From positions 1 to 64,000 of the forward strand of contig CALUTW010000002.1 of assembly GCA_944323805.1 (NCBI GenBank): a stretch of DNA of 64,000 nt, written 5' to 3'. A program made the translations under genes and the position numbers. The DNA comes from an uncultured Bacteroidales bacterium. GTDB taxonomy: Bacteria; Bacteroidota; Bacteroidia; Bacteroidales; UBA932. The notes beneath the pieces are model-generated. The model had not been told where the DNA came from. It saw nothing but the letters and a program-made list of their open reading frames with translations, and made no database searches. Shown here piece by piece: positions 14,411 through 22,845 of this stretch (within the stretch, counting starts at the first letter, position 1; every line of letters starts with the position of its first letter).

Positions 14411-16948
14411 TTACCTTGTCTTGCCAGAAGGCTCGTAGCTGAACGATGCTGATGATGAGCCTTTTGTCTGCAGCGGGAACTTGAAATTATTATCAATTAT
14501 AACCTGCGGCAAATAATCTCCTCCAGGTGTACCGTCAAGGACTCTATCAAGTATGATGAGATTCAATGGTCCGGAAATATTCTCTACACCATAAGTAAGA
14601 ATCCTGTTATAAAACCAGGTATTGATATCCTGTGCATACGATGCAATATCTCCGGCCATACCTCCCTGGCCAAAACTTCCACCTTCTGGTCCATTACTCT
14701 CGATATATGGCACATAACTTTGTTCCACGTCCGGCGATACGTAATATCCATCCAGCGAATTGATGAAGAAACTGTACTGATTCCCGGAAGCAGTCCCCGC
14801 ACGGGAATTCTGTTCCTGGCACAGCATAAAGGTATTCCATATATCCGCCTGCTTTTCCGTATAGGACTCGCCCCAATATGCCCAATACAATGTATAATCG
14901 TGCCATATAAAGCCTCCTTCGTCCTTACTATACAAAAAATAATTACCGGCATTGCGCCCCGGGACAACTCGTGACCACTCCTGTAAGAATACCGTCCCGT
15001 CAGTGCCGTCTGAGCGATAAGATGTATGCCTGTAATCTACAGCAGACTGGAATGCGAACAAATCTCTAATCGGTTTATTCGGGACGACCAGCAGAGATTG
15101 TGGCGGTTTAAACTCGGTATTGCCAGCAAGATGAGTCCCTGATGGTCTTGAGGTTGCATTATCAACAGACGTAGTATTTCCATTTGTCATATAATATTCA
15201 ACATCTGTATCTGCCGAGTAATTTTTCGACCAGTTTGCGGCCTCGTTTCCATTGACCTTATATCCGCGACGTCCCCAATAATCTTTCAATGAACCCCATT
15301 GATTTATTGCCATTCCCTGTTTGATGCCAATGTTATGGAGATTAGTGATTATATCCTCGCTGTCTTCTTCACTTGTAATACGTGCAACAAACATGACAGC
15401 ACCGGTCATATCCCCCACAGTCAACTCCGGACTATAGGTCTGGAAATGCAGGCCGGGCGGCAATGACAATTCCTCATAATATGCATTCAAGTCATGTACA
15501 TAATCCTCAATATTAGAACACCCGCGCTCATTATCGGTACCTGTATGTCCTGAATCTGTTTCCAATGCCGGCATTATCATTACGAATTCATCCGGATTAG
15601 CTTTCAGCAGATTCAGAAGCGTATCAACAGCTTTGCCGAATGTAATGCCAATATTCTGTCTTCCGCACTGCAGCGGGGCTCCGGCCAAACTCTCTCCAGG
15701 TGATGTATTATTCGGACCTCTCAATTCAAAGCATCTCACACCTGCATTCCATTGCTCCTTAACTGACTTGGTCTGGGTCTTGTTATAATTATAACTGTCC
15801 GATAATAGATACGAGAACGAATTGGCCGACCCTGGGATTGAAAGCTGCGACAAATATATATCCTTGTCAAGGCTGCCGACCCAGTTATTCGAACCGGATG
15901 CTGCGGGTGCAGTTACAGTGACCCTGGTCTTTTTGTGAGGACTGATTTTACCTATTCTTGTGGACAAATCCAGAGTTCTGCTCGCGGCATTCAGTATCGA
16001 AAGTCTTAATGTAAGACTTGTATGAGCTTCATGGGGCAGAAGGAAAATATTGAGAGTAATCGACTGACCTGCAAGCAATTTTATCGGTTTCTGCACATCT
16101 TCATCCAGATAATACAACGGTACGGTAATCATATTCTGCACAGTAGTTGACGGAGCATATTCGCACATTGGATATCCGTCAGCATCAAATTCCCCATTCA
16201 CAAGGTCACAGGTAAATCTACCTGCAATAGGCTGGTCATTCTCTGCAATGATATTCAAAGAATTCAAATTTACGTCACTGCTTGCCTTGATCGTCAGTTC
16301 CAAAGTCGTGGAAATCGGCTTAAATGCCAAAGATACTCCGTTATTATCATCACTGACCTGAACATCTTCATTGACAGCAGTCATATATGAATACTGCATA
16401 TTACATTGTGCAGTCCATCCGGTAGGCCCTCCGCTTGTAATTTCGTGATATTGGTTCACAGGGATATAACCTGTAAGCTTCCCCTCATTGAAGGAAACGA
16501 TATTGCGTATGGAAGCATTGTCGATGCTTAAAGGAGCAGGATATACTGCATAGAAATCCTGCGTTGATTCATTCCCCCACTGAAGTTTTCCGCTATTGCC
16601 ATAAACCAATGTGGCATTCGGTCCGGAATTATTCCCGACCATATATATAGCATCTGTCACAGACGGAGACTGAGGCGAATAAATGCTTACCGAATCATTT
16701 TCGACCCATTCAATTTCCTGAGAAGCAGGCTTTTGCTGTGTCGGGTCGACAGGATTCCCGTTTGCATCAAGATAATCACCGTATATGGTCTTTGTATCCG
16801 GAGTCCCATATCCAGCCATAGCCCCGAAGACAAGTCCGTCATACTCTACAGGCTGATTGGGCTCGAAATTCTCCTTCACGCAACTTGAAAAGCCAAGAAG
16901 CATGGCACACGGTAAAAGTATTTTAAGATAACTGACAGTTTTCATCAC
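14411..16948 (-). CDS. Lipoprotein: fimbrillin-like domain plus PI-PLC-like domain without catalytic histidines
   Basis: 845 residues with a lipoprotein signal ending LLGFSSC (Cys23), so surface or periplasmic. Residues about 30-345 look like a Bacteroidales fimbrillin-like domain (DFYAVYPAPL, LAFKPISTTLELTI). Residues about 360-830 resemble the phosphatidylinositol-specific phospholipase C X-domain: LSIPGSANSFSYLL, then WNAGVRCFELRG, then LQCGRQNIGITF and LLKANPDEFVMIM. Known bacterial PI-PLCs have IPGTHDS, FDIRG and HHG here; this protein reads IPGSANS, FELRG and QCG, so both catalytic histidines and the first aspartate are replaced. It is therefore probably a binding protein, not an active phospholipase. 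It lies directly after the 56-residue peptide gene. Confidence 0.75.
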   Translation of the reverse strand: MMKTVSYLKILLPCAMLLGFSSCVKENFEPNQPVEYDGLVFGAMAGYGTPDTKTIYGDYLDANGNPVDPTQQKPASQEIEWVENDSVSIYSPQSPSVTDAIYMVGNNSGPNATLVYGNSGKLQWGNESTQDFYAVYPAPLSIDNASIRNIVSFNEGKLTGYIPVNQYHEITSGGPTGWTAQCNMQYSYMTAVNEDVQVSDDNNGVSLAFKPISTTLELTIKASSDVNLNSLNIIAENDQPIAGRFTCDLVNGEFDADGYPMCEYAPSTTVQNMITVPLYYLDEDVQKPIKLLAGQSITLNIFLLPHEAHTSLTLRLSILNAASRTLDLSTRIGKISPHKKTRVTVTAPAASGSNNWVGSLDKDIYLSQLSIPGSANSFSYLLSDSYNYNKTQTKSVKEQWNAGVRCFELRGPNNTSPGESLAGAPLQCGRQNIGITFGKAVDTLLNLLKANPDEFVMIMPALETDSGHTGTDNERGCSNIEDYVHDLNAYYEELSLPPGLHFQTYSPELTVGDMTGAVMFVARITSEEDSEDIITNLHNIGIKQGMAINQWGSLKDYWGRRGYKVNGNEAANWSKNYSADTDVEYYMTNGNTTSVDNATSRPSGTHLAGNTEFKPPQSLLVVPNKPIRDLFAFQSAVDYRHTSYRSDGTDGTVFLQEWSRVVPGRNAGNYFLYSKDEGGFIWHDYTLYWAYWGESYTEKQADIWNTFMLCQEQNSRAGTASGNQYSFFINSLDGYYVSPDVEQSYVPYIESNGPEGGSFGQGGMAGDIASYAQDINTWFYNRILTYGVENISGPLNLIILDRVLDGTPGGDYLPQVIIDNNFKFPLQTKGSSSASFSYEPSGKTR

Positions 16949-16964
16949 AATTTCATTTTAGTGA

Positions 16965-17135
16965 TTATTTCCATTCATCTACCCCGAACTCATAATCGCC
17001 TTCTATCTCCTGATTCCCGGCTGATACTTCACTGTCTGTGTCATCAACCTTATCGACAACAGAAGCATTCATGAACCCGGTTTCCGTCTCGACTTCCATG
17101 AAAGTCGTCAACGGTCTTTCGTAAATCTTTTTCAT
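16965..17135 (-). CDS. Small acidic peptide, 56 residues (unknown; candidate modified or secreted peptide)
   Basis: Starts MKKIYERPLTTFMEVETETG and ends EGDYEFGVDEWK. It has 15 Asp/Glu against 5 Lys/Arg, eight Ser/Thr, no cysteine and no hydrophobic signal peptide. The MKKxYxxP start followed by a short acidic body is common among uncharacterised small Bacteroidales proteins encoded next to envelope genes. It fits exactly between wzc (24 bp away) and the PLC-like lipoprotein gene (16 bp away) in the same direction, which argues that it is real. The layout (basic start, GFMNAS-like middle, acidic tail) could be a leader plus core, but nothing in the sequence proves processing. Confidence 0.65.
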   Translation of the reverse strand: MKKIYERPLTTFMEVETETGFMNASVVDKVDDTDSEVSAGNQEIEGDYEFGVDEWK

Positions 17136-17159
17136 TGCCTTGCTTATTTAATTTATATT

Positions 17160-19616
17160 TCAATCTTTCTTCTTTCTTATCAATGATTTAAGCCTTGAAC
17201 GTATTTCCCTTGATATTGTATGGTGTCTGTGGTGTCCCGACCCATAGCTGCTGCCGTAAGTGCCGTATCCATAGCTCCCGTAGCCGTAACCATAACCGTA
17301 ACTGTAACCATATCCGTAGCCGCGATGGTCAAGGTCCACACCATTGAGGACAAGAGCCATATTGACGAGCCTCTTCTCCCTATACATCTTCTCAATCTCA
17401 GGGAGGAGTCTCCTGTCAAGCTTACCGGACCTGACCATGAAAATTGTAAGGTCGGCAATACGGTTAGAGACAAAGGCATCTGCTATTATTCCAACAGGAA
17501 CACTGTCTACAATGATATAGTCATATCGTTTGCGGAGTTCCGCAAACAGGTCATCAAGCCGGTGGCCCATAAGAAGTTCCGTTGGATTCGGAGCTATCGT
17601 TCCTGCCTTGATGATATCCGGAGAAGAACCGTCTTGACTGACATGCAGAATATCTTCTGTCTTAATAGCTGTATTTGCAAGATAGTCCGTCACTCCGGCA
17701 TGCCCTTTCCCGACATATTTTGAAAGTGAGCCTTTTCTGATATCAAGGTCTACAAGAAGCACCTTCTTTTTCGTATATAGCATGCTGAACGCCAGATTGT
17801 ATGACGTAAATGTCTTTCCTGCGCCTTCATTGAATGAGGTAAGCATGATGACTTGCGAAGATGTAGATCCGCCTTTTGTCATGAATGACATGTTGGTTCT
17901 GAGAATACGGAATGCCTCTGAGATTACAGCCCTGCTTCTTTCACTTACAGTTGGTGTATGAAGACTGTGCCTTGAGGATTTTTTTCTGGCCTTGTCAAGA
18001 GGAATCTCTCCCAGTACAGGCAGGTCAGCCACGTCATCTATATCTTTCCTGGTGCGGATGCGTGTATCAAGGAAAAGCACCAGAAGGAAATACAGACCCG
18101 GCACAACAAGTCCGATAAGCATACCCAGAATGATAATCCTGTTCCTGTTCGGAGCTATTGGCGACATGCTTCCGTCCGCTTCATCGATTACCCGTGCATT
18201 GTTGTCCGCCATCGCCTGAGAAAGAGCATTTTCCTCTCGTCTGTTGAGTAGAAACATATACAGGCTTTCCTTGATTTTCTGCTGCCTCTCTATTGAAAGC
18301 ATCTCCCGCTCTTTAGTCGGGATAGATGTCATCCTTGCTTTTGCCCGTTCCTCCCGGCTTCTTGCATCATCAAGCCGCAGATTAAGACTCACAATCAGAT
18401 TGTCAACAGCGCGGATGATTGTCTGCTTCATTGCATTGAGCGAGTTATTGAGCTCCTGCACGACAGGGTTCATCTCGCTGCTGTCATCTATGAGTTTGTC
18501 CCGCCTCAGTTTGATTGTATTATACTGGTTAATCTGGGTTTCAATACGCATATCGCTGATACCTGTGTTGGCCGGAATCAGGTCAACCTCTTTCGATGGG
18601 TCAGTAAGATAATCCTTGATATAGTATGCAAGTTCAAGCTGCGTCTGAAGTTCCAGCACATCAGTATTATATTTCTGGGATTCCTGCATATACATGCCGG
18701 ATGTAGAAGAGATATCAACTATTTCGTTGGTCTTCTTGAACGACTCCAGGTCCGTCTCGACAGAACCGAGTTCCTTCTCGATGATTATGATTCTCTCGTT
18801 GATGAAATCGGCCGTATTAACGGCAATCTGATTCTTGTCATTGATTGCCTCTTCATTATACACTGTAATAAGAGTGTTGAGCATATCCCTTGCCCGAGCC
18901 GGAGAGGCATCCCGCATTGAAAGATTGAGTATCGAGGACTCTTCCCCTTCCTGCCTTATATTGAAATTCGCCCTGTAATAGCCGACCATCGATTCGAGAG
19001 GAATCTTCTCCACATAAATATCCTTTCCTGTCCAGGATGGCCCATACCAGTTTGTCCTGGAGATGACAACATTTATTCCCGGAGCGATACCGGTCGTATC
19101 GTCTACCGCCGCCTTGAATCTCCGTTCCAAATCCTTTTCCTCTGGAACTGTTACAATTACCGAATCATCAGTGGCCAATGTCATTCTGAATGACAACCTT
19201 ATAGCCGGTGACACATCGATGAAAGACACAATGAGAGGAGTGCGTGTATACAGTTCCTGTTTTCTGAGTCCGTCCTCTACCTTATAACTTACGTCGGCAT
19301 TTACCCTCCGGATAACTTCGCGGAAAAGTTTCTTCGACCGGAACTGCAGAATCTCGTTTTCTACATTGACCCTGTTGATAAAATTGTCATAGCGGTCAAA
19401 ACCGGCAGAATAAGTCTTGTTGGACGGATCCTTGATGATGACTGTAGCAGATGAGAAATAGACGAACGGCTGACGAGCATATATGAGCCATGCCAACCCG
19501 CCGAATACAGCCACCGACAACAGGAACCACTTCCATCTCGCTACCATATACATAAACAGGTCAACGAGATTTATACCGTTGTCTTCCTTATTCTTTATAT
19601 TATTTGTTTGCATCAC
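17160..19616 (-). CDS. wzc: Wzc-like polysaccharide co-polymerase and bacterial tyrosine kinase
   Basis: 818 residues. An N-terminal Wzz domain is flanked by membrane segments (WKWFLLSVAVFGGLAWLIYA near 30 and IIILGMLIGLVVPGLYFLLV near 500) with a coiled-coil periplasmic part between. The C-terminal BY-kinase has Walker A (TSFNEGAGKTFTSYN near 590), Walker A' (VLLVDLDIRKG near 620) and Walker B (YDYIIVDSVP near 698). The tail (about 766-794) is a Gly-Tyr repeat with 11 tyrosines, followed by His- and Lys/Arg-rich ends. Cycles of tail phosphorylation control chain length and export in this family. It is 63 bp downstream of wza. Confidence 0.93.
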   Translation of the reverse strand: MMQTNNIKNKEDNGINLVDLFMYMVARWKWFLLSVAVFGGLAWLIYARQPFVYFSSATVIIKDPSNKTYSAGFDRYDNFINRVNVENEILQFRSKKLFREVIRRVNADVSYKVEDGLRKQELYTRTPLIVSFIDVSPAIRLSFRMTLATDDSVIVTVPEEKDLERRFKAAVDDTTGIAPGINVVISRTNWYGPSWTGKDIYVEKIPLESMVGYYRANFNIRQEGEESSILNLSMRDASPARARDMLNTLITVYNEEAINDKNQIAVNTADFINERIIIIEKELGSVETDLESFKKTNEIVDISSTSGMYMQESQKYNTDVLELQTQLELAYYIKDYLTDPSKEVDLIPANTGISDMRIETQINQYNTIKLRRDKLIDDSSEMNPVVQELNNSLNAMKQTIIRAVDNLIVSLNLRLDDARSREERAKARMTSIPTKEREMLSIERQQKIKESLYMFLLNRREENALSQAMADNNARVIDEADGSMSPIAPNRNRIIILGMLIGLVVPGLYFLLVLFLDTRIRTRKDIDDVADLPVLGEIPLDKARKKSSRHSLHTPTVSERSRAVISEAFRILRTNMSFMTKGGSTSSQVIMLTSFNEGAGKTFTSYNLAFSMLYTKKKVLLVDLDIRKGSLSKYVGKGHAGVTDYLANTAIKTEDILHVSQDGSSPDIIKAGTIAPNPTELLMGHRLDDLFAELRKRYDYIIVDSVPVGIIADAFVSNRIADLTIFMVRSGKLDRRLLPEIEKMYREKRLVNMALVLNGVDLDHRGYGYGYSYGYGYGYGSYGYGTYGSSYGSGHHRHHTISREIRSRLKSLIRKKKD

Positions 19617-19679
19617 TAATCAAATTGTAAAAACACATGCAGATACTTTCAGCCTACCTTAACATGAAACAATGCCATT

Positions 19680-20486
19680 CTAATTGCTGAGAGCGGTAGT
19701 TGCCCATATTACCGAACAAATTGTCGTAACTACTGAAAGCATGGTAGTGCCTATCTGCCAGCCGCGGTCTTCAGCGTCTTTCTTCTGATACTTCGGCTCG
19801 ACATAAACTATATCATTCTGCTGAAGATAATAGCATGGCGAATTGAAGACATCCTTTGTCCGGAGGTCGGCAATGAGCATCTCCCGGCTATCCCCGATTT
19901 CCCTGATGACAGTGACCTTATCAATCCTGGCTTTCTGGGTAGGGCCTCCGGCACGTGCAAGAGCCTCGAACAGAGTAATACGATCTCCATTCACACTATA
20001 TGTACCGACACCTCCTACGGCCCCAATTACCGTATATTTGAAATTAAGGAATTCAATGGAGACAAGTGGATCCTTCATATAATTACCTTCCTCAATCCGC
20101 GTGGATATAAGATCTATGGCTTCATTGACAGACAGCCCATCCACATGCAGTTTGCCAAGGATAGGGAAATCGATATTCCCGTCAACATCGACCCTGTATC
20201 CTTCTTCCGCCACAGAAGAGGAATTTGCATAGGAACTTATGCTGCCGTCAGCACTGACCCGGAAGCTGCCCTCATGGATATTGAAAGGGATGGCAAGTTC
20301 AGGGTTCTTATTACTGACAGTGATTTTAAGGCGGTCATCTCTCATGATCACTGCTTCATGCCTGACATCCACCGGATAAGCCACGCCTGGTTCCATATCC
20401 TGCAGATATAGGAATTTCTTTGACGATACACACGAACTGATGGTCAAAGTTAACATTAAAATTGTGAATATCAAACTCTTTCTCAT
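19680..20486 (-). CDS. wza: Wza-like outer-membrane polysaccharide export lipoprotein
   Basis: 268 residues when started at MRKSLIFTILMLTLTISSC (20486); a longer frame to 20543 would overlap the preceding kinase gene and lacks a sensible signal. Lipobox TISSC places it in an envelope membrane. A Poly_export domain (MRDDRLKITVSNKNPELA) and a SLBB domain (YTVIGAVGGVGTYSVNGDRI, then TLFEALARAGG) follow, and a C-terminal hydrophobic helix (TTMLSVVTTICSVIWATTAL) ends the chain. It forms the export channel that works with Wzc. Confidence 0.93.
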   Translation of the reverse strand: MRKSLIFTILMLTLTISSCVSSKKFLYLQDMEPGVAYPVDVRHEAVIMRDDRLKITVSNKNPELAIPFNIHEGSFRVSADGSISSYANSSSVAEEGYRVDVDGNIDFPILGKLHVDGLSVNEAIDLISTRIEEGNYMKDPLVSIEFLNFKYTVIGAVGGVGTYSVNGDRITLFEALARAGGPTQKARIDKVTVIREIGDSREMLIADLRTKDVFNSPCYYLQQNDIVYVEPKYQKKDAEDRGWQIGTTMLSVVTTICSVIWATTALSN

Positions 20487-20509
20487 AATTATAGAACAAT
20501 ATTCCATTT

Positions 20510-21430
20510 TTATTTGCGAACAGGTCCTCCATCGGTCCAGCACATCGTTTTCAGATGCTCATGACATATAAGTGCCGCATCATTGTCCGGAAGACATTCC
20601 ATGGTGCCGACCGGAGACATGACCGATATCTCGGCAAGGATATCGCAGAGTGCCCCGAAGATATTTCTGTCCTGCCGTATTGCGGAACATCCCGGCAGGA
20701 TTACGGAAAATGCATCAACATCATATTTCGGTGTAAAGACATTATGCGATGACTGGACGAGCCGCGCAATCCCTGCAACAGGATAGCCCTCCGCCCGATA
20801 GCATGGTGTCTTCCCGCTCCATGGTGTCCCATATGCCATCAATGTGTGTCCAGAGACTCTGATTACAGGATTATCATCATTCAGGAGCATCGTACCCGGA
20901 ATATTTCTTATCCACAGCGATGAATGCGTACTTTTCCCGGTACCACTACGTCCCATGAAAAGATAGGCGCTGCCACTGTTGACCACACACGAGGCATGGA
21001 CAGATATGCCGCCATGGAAAAGAACTGCCATCGAGAACATTGTACGCAACATTGCGTCAAAGGCATTTCCAGCATACCTGTCAGACCATATGACAGTTGC
21101 CAAAGCATGAGTGAACCTTGCATCTGTTACCATGCGATGGACAGTTCTGCTATGATTAGGGCGGACATCAAGACGATATCCTTGGCGTGTCCTGTACAGG
21201 ATTATGACCCCTATATCTGTCGATATCTGCTCTATGCACACAACATCTTCTGCATGTGGCAGCGTATTAACGGTCTCAAGGCAGAAGAGCCTGTCATTCT
21301 CATTGTCTCCAGCCAGAAAGACATGATATGCTGGAAGCAGGCTGAATATATCGAGTGCGGAAGGAACTGTGATATTGAATCGGAATCCCCCCACTGAAAA
21401 TTCATAGTCATTATTTGATTGGTCTATCAT
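20510..21430 (-). CDS. HprK-like P-loop kinase (HprK-related / lasso-tailoring kinase type)
   Basis: 306 residues. The centre has an HPr-kinase-type P-loop (YLFMGRSGTGKSTHSSLW near 155-170), then LLNDDNPVIRV with the paired aspartates after the loop, and YGTPWSGKTPCYRAEGYPV. This layout resembles HprK-related kinases found beside PqqD-like and nucleotidyltransferase genes, and the PadeK kinase of paeninodin-type lasso clusters, which phosphorylates a peptide serine. It does not look like genuine HPr kinase/phosphorylase: no N-terminal HprK domain is recognised. It lies 17 bp after the nucleotidyltransferase and just before wza. The substrate is not shown by the sequence. Confidence 0.8.
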   Translation of the reverse strand: MIDQSNNDYEFSVGGFRFNITVPSALDIFSLLPAYHVFLAGDNENDRLFCLETVNTLPHAEDVVCIEQISTDIGVIILYRTRQGYRLDVRPNHSRTVHRMVTDARFTHALATVIWSDRYAGNAFDAMLRTMFSMAVLFHGGISVHASCVVNSGSAYLFMGRSGTGKSTHSSLWIRNIPGTMLLNDDNPVIRVSGHTLMAYGTPWSGKTPCYRAEGYPVAGIARLVQSSHNVFTPKYDVDAFSVILPGCSAIRQDRNIFGALCDILAEISVMSPVGTMECLPDNDAALICHEHLKTMCWTDGGPVRK

Positions 21431-21447
21431 CGCACGTATCTGGAATC

Positions 21448-22554
21448 TTAGAAATTCTTCTTTATCTGACCCGTAAGCAAGTTGATGAAAATCCAGAAAG
21501 ACTCTTTTGGGACTGTCCGGAGAGAGAACCCTACATTGCGGCAGAAGGCATGCAATGTATCAGTCTTCCTTTTCAGGACCGAAACACCTTTCCTGACCGG
21601 ATACATGTCATGCCCGAAATTGCCTCCTCTGCAGACTATCTCAAAAAACCTGTCTGCTCCTTCCATATCAGGACTGATACCCATGCATTTAGAGGAAGGC
21701 AGCCCAAGATACTTCAGCAGAAATGAGTCCAGGACACATGTCCAACCGGCAAGCCCGGTCCTGGACACCACCGCGTACCATTCCCCCATATCTACCCTGT
21801 CGTGCAGGCAACTGTATGCCCTGGCAAGATCACACAGTTGCCGGAGACCTACCCCGCGTCCTATCGCATGCTTCATCACATGAGCATCAAGCATAAGTAG
21901 ATTGAGCATAGGAGACAATATCTTCACAGTCGTACCGGATGTCCCGGGTATCTCAATATCAATAAAACCGTCCTTTTCAACCAGACCTTGCAGATATCCC
22001 TTGACAAACGGAGAATACAGGTCAAGCAGTCTGGAATGATGCTCAACGTCCATATCATGCCATCTGTAGCAGATACTGCCGTCAGACATCCTTCTTATCC
22101 GGCATTCTTTCCTGCTTACCATATCACATGCAGCCTTGTGTTCGTCCTCACTACGGAAAAAGAAATCGATATCCCCGCATTCCCTCAACGCCGGCTTCTC
22201 ATACATTATTGCTATCCCTTGCCCCTTCTTCAGTACGGGCGTAAGGCCTCCGGAAGCAAAGTACCTGCACAACTCGGACAAAACCATGTTCTGCCGGATA
22301 TTCCTTTCCTCTATCCTGTGTACCTCTGCCATCCACTTTGCCAGAAGTCTCCGCTCAGGGAGAAAATCCTCCGGAATATGATGCATTCCCCTGGCTACGA
22401 TACCTGTAACAGTCTGGCGGACGGCCATCGAGAATATTTCTCCCCATGCCTTGCCGGAAAGAGGGAAAATCCCTGTCTCAGAGACAGGCTGTTCCCACAG
22501 TCCGGCCCTCAGGAGAGCCAGCATAGCCGAAATCTCTACAGGCAGACTCATCAT
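21448..22554 (-). CDS. Nucleotidyltransferase-family protein (NTP_transf_5 type)
   Basis: 368 residues. The active-site signature is visible: LKKGQGIAIMYEKPALRECG followed by DIDFFFR (near 123-130), the R-x-x-GDID pattern of this family. The remainder is helical and poorly conserved to the eye. Members occur with HprK-like kinases and PqqD-like proteins, and similar nucleotidyltransferases are found in some lasso-peptide clusters. The start ATGATG is immediately after the PqqD-like stop codon (TAAATGATG), so translation is probably coupled. It may transfer a nucleotide to a peptide or sugar phosphate; this is inferred. Confidence 0.8.
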   Translation of the reverse strand: MMSLPVEISAMLALLRAGLWEQPVSETGIFPLSGKAWGEIFSMAVRQTVTGIVARGMHHIPEDFLPERRLLAKWMAEVHRIEERNIRQNMVLSELCRYFASGGLTPVLKKGQGIAIMYEKPALRECGDIDFFFRSEDEHKAACDMVSRKECRIRRMSDGSICYRWHDMDVEHHSRLLDLYSPFVKGYLQGLVEKDGFIDIEIPGTSGTTVKILSPMLNLLMLDAHVMKHAIGRGVGLRQLCDLARAYSCLHDRVDMGEWYAVVSRTGLAGWTCVLDSFLLKYLGLPSSKCMGISPDMEGADRFFEIVCRGGNFGHDMYPVRKGVSVLKRKTDTLHAFCRNVGFSLRTVPKESFWIFINLLTGQIKKNF

Positions 22555-22830
22555 TTACATTTCTTCCTTTATCAGTCCATGCCTGCGCCATACGTCAAGC
22601 AGGTCATTCACATCAGAAATGGCAGTAGCCATATCGATGTCATACTCATCACATATCCATCCGGCAAGCATTTCCGGGCTGAAATCAAGGCCGGAAGCTT
22701 TTGTCCAGAGCCATGCAGCTGAAGCATTCAATGACAGGACCTCTGTCATATTATCATTTCCTTCAGAAGTCATGACAATCATGTAATGGCTGCCTATCTG
22801 CCTCAGGATAACCTTATCATTGGTTCTCAT
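22555..22830 (-). CDS. PqqD-like peptide-binding protein (RRE fold)
   Basis: 91 residues. The PqqD pattern is clear: an N-terminal strand pair (GSHYMIVMTSEGNDNMTEVL), then SLNASAAWLWTKASG and a C-terminal helical part with DVNDLLDVWRRHGLIKEE. PqqD-like proteins (RiPP recognition elements) hold the leader of a precursor peptide and pass it to modifying enzymes. It follows the initiating sugar-phosphate transferase by 15 bp and abuts the nucleotidyltransferase. No PQQ biosynthesis genes are near, so the symbol pqqD is not used. Confidence 0.85.
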   Translation of the reverse strand: MRTNDKVILRQIGSHYMIVMTSEGNDNMTEVLSLNASAAWLWTKASGLDFSPEMLAGWICDEYDIDMATAISDVNDLLDVWRRHGLIKEEM

Positions 22831-22845
22831 AATCTTATTATATAA

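Noticed and set aside
20510..22830. Trio as a lasso-peptide biosynthesis cluster
   Set aside because: No asparagine-synthetase-like cyclase and no transglutaminase-like leader protease are present, so a true lasso cluster is not supported.
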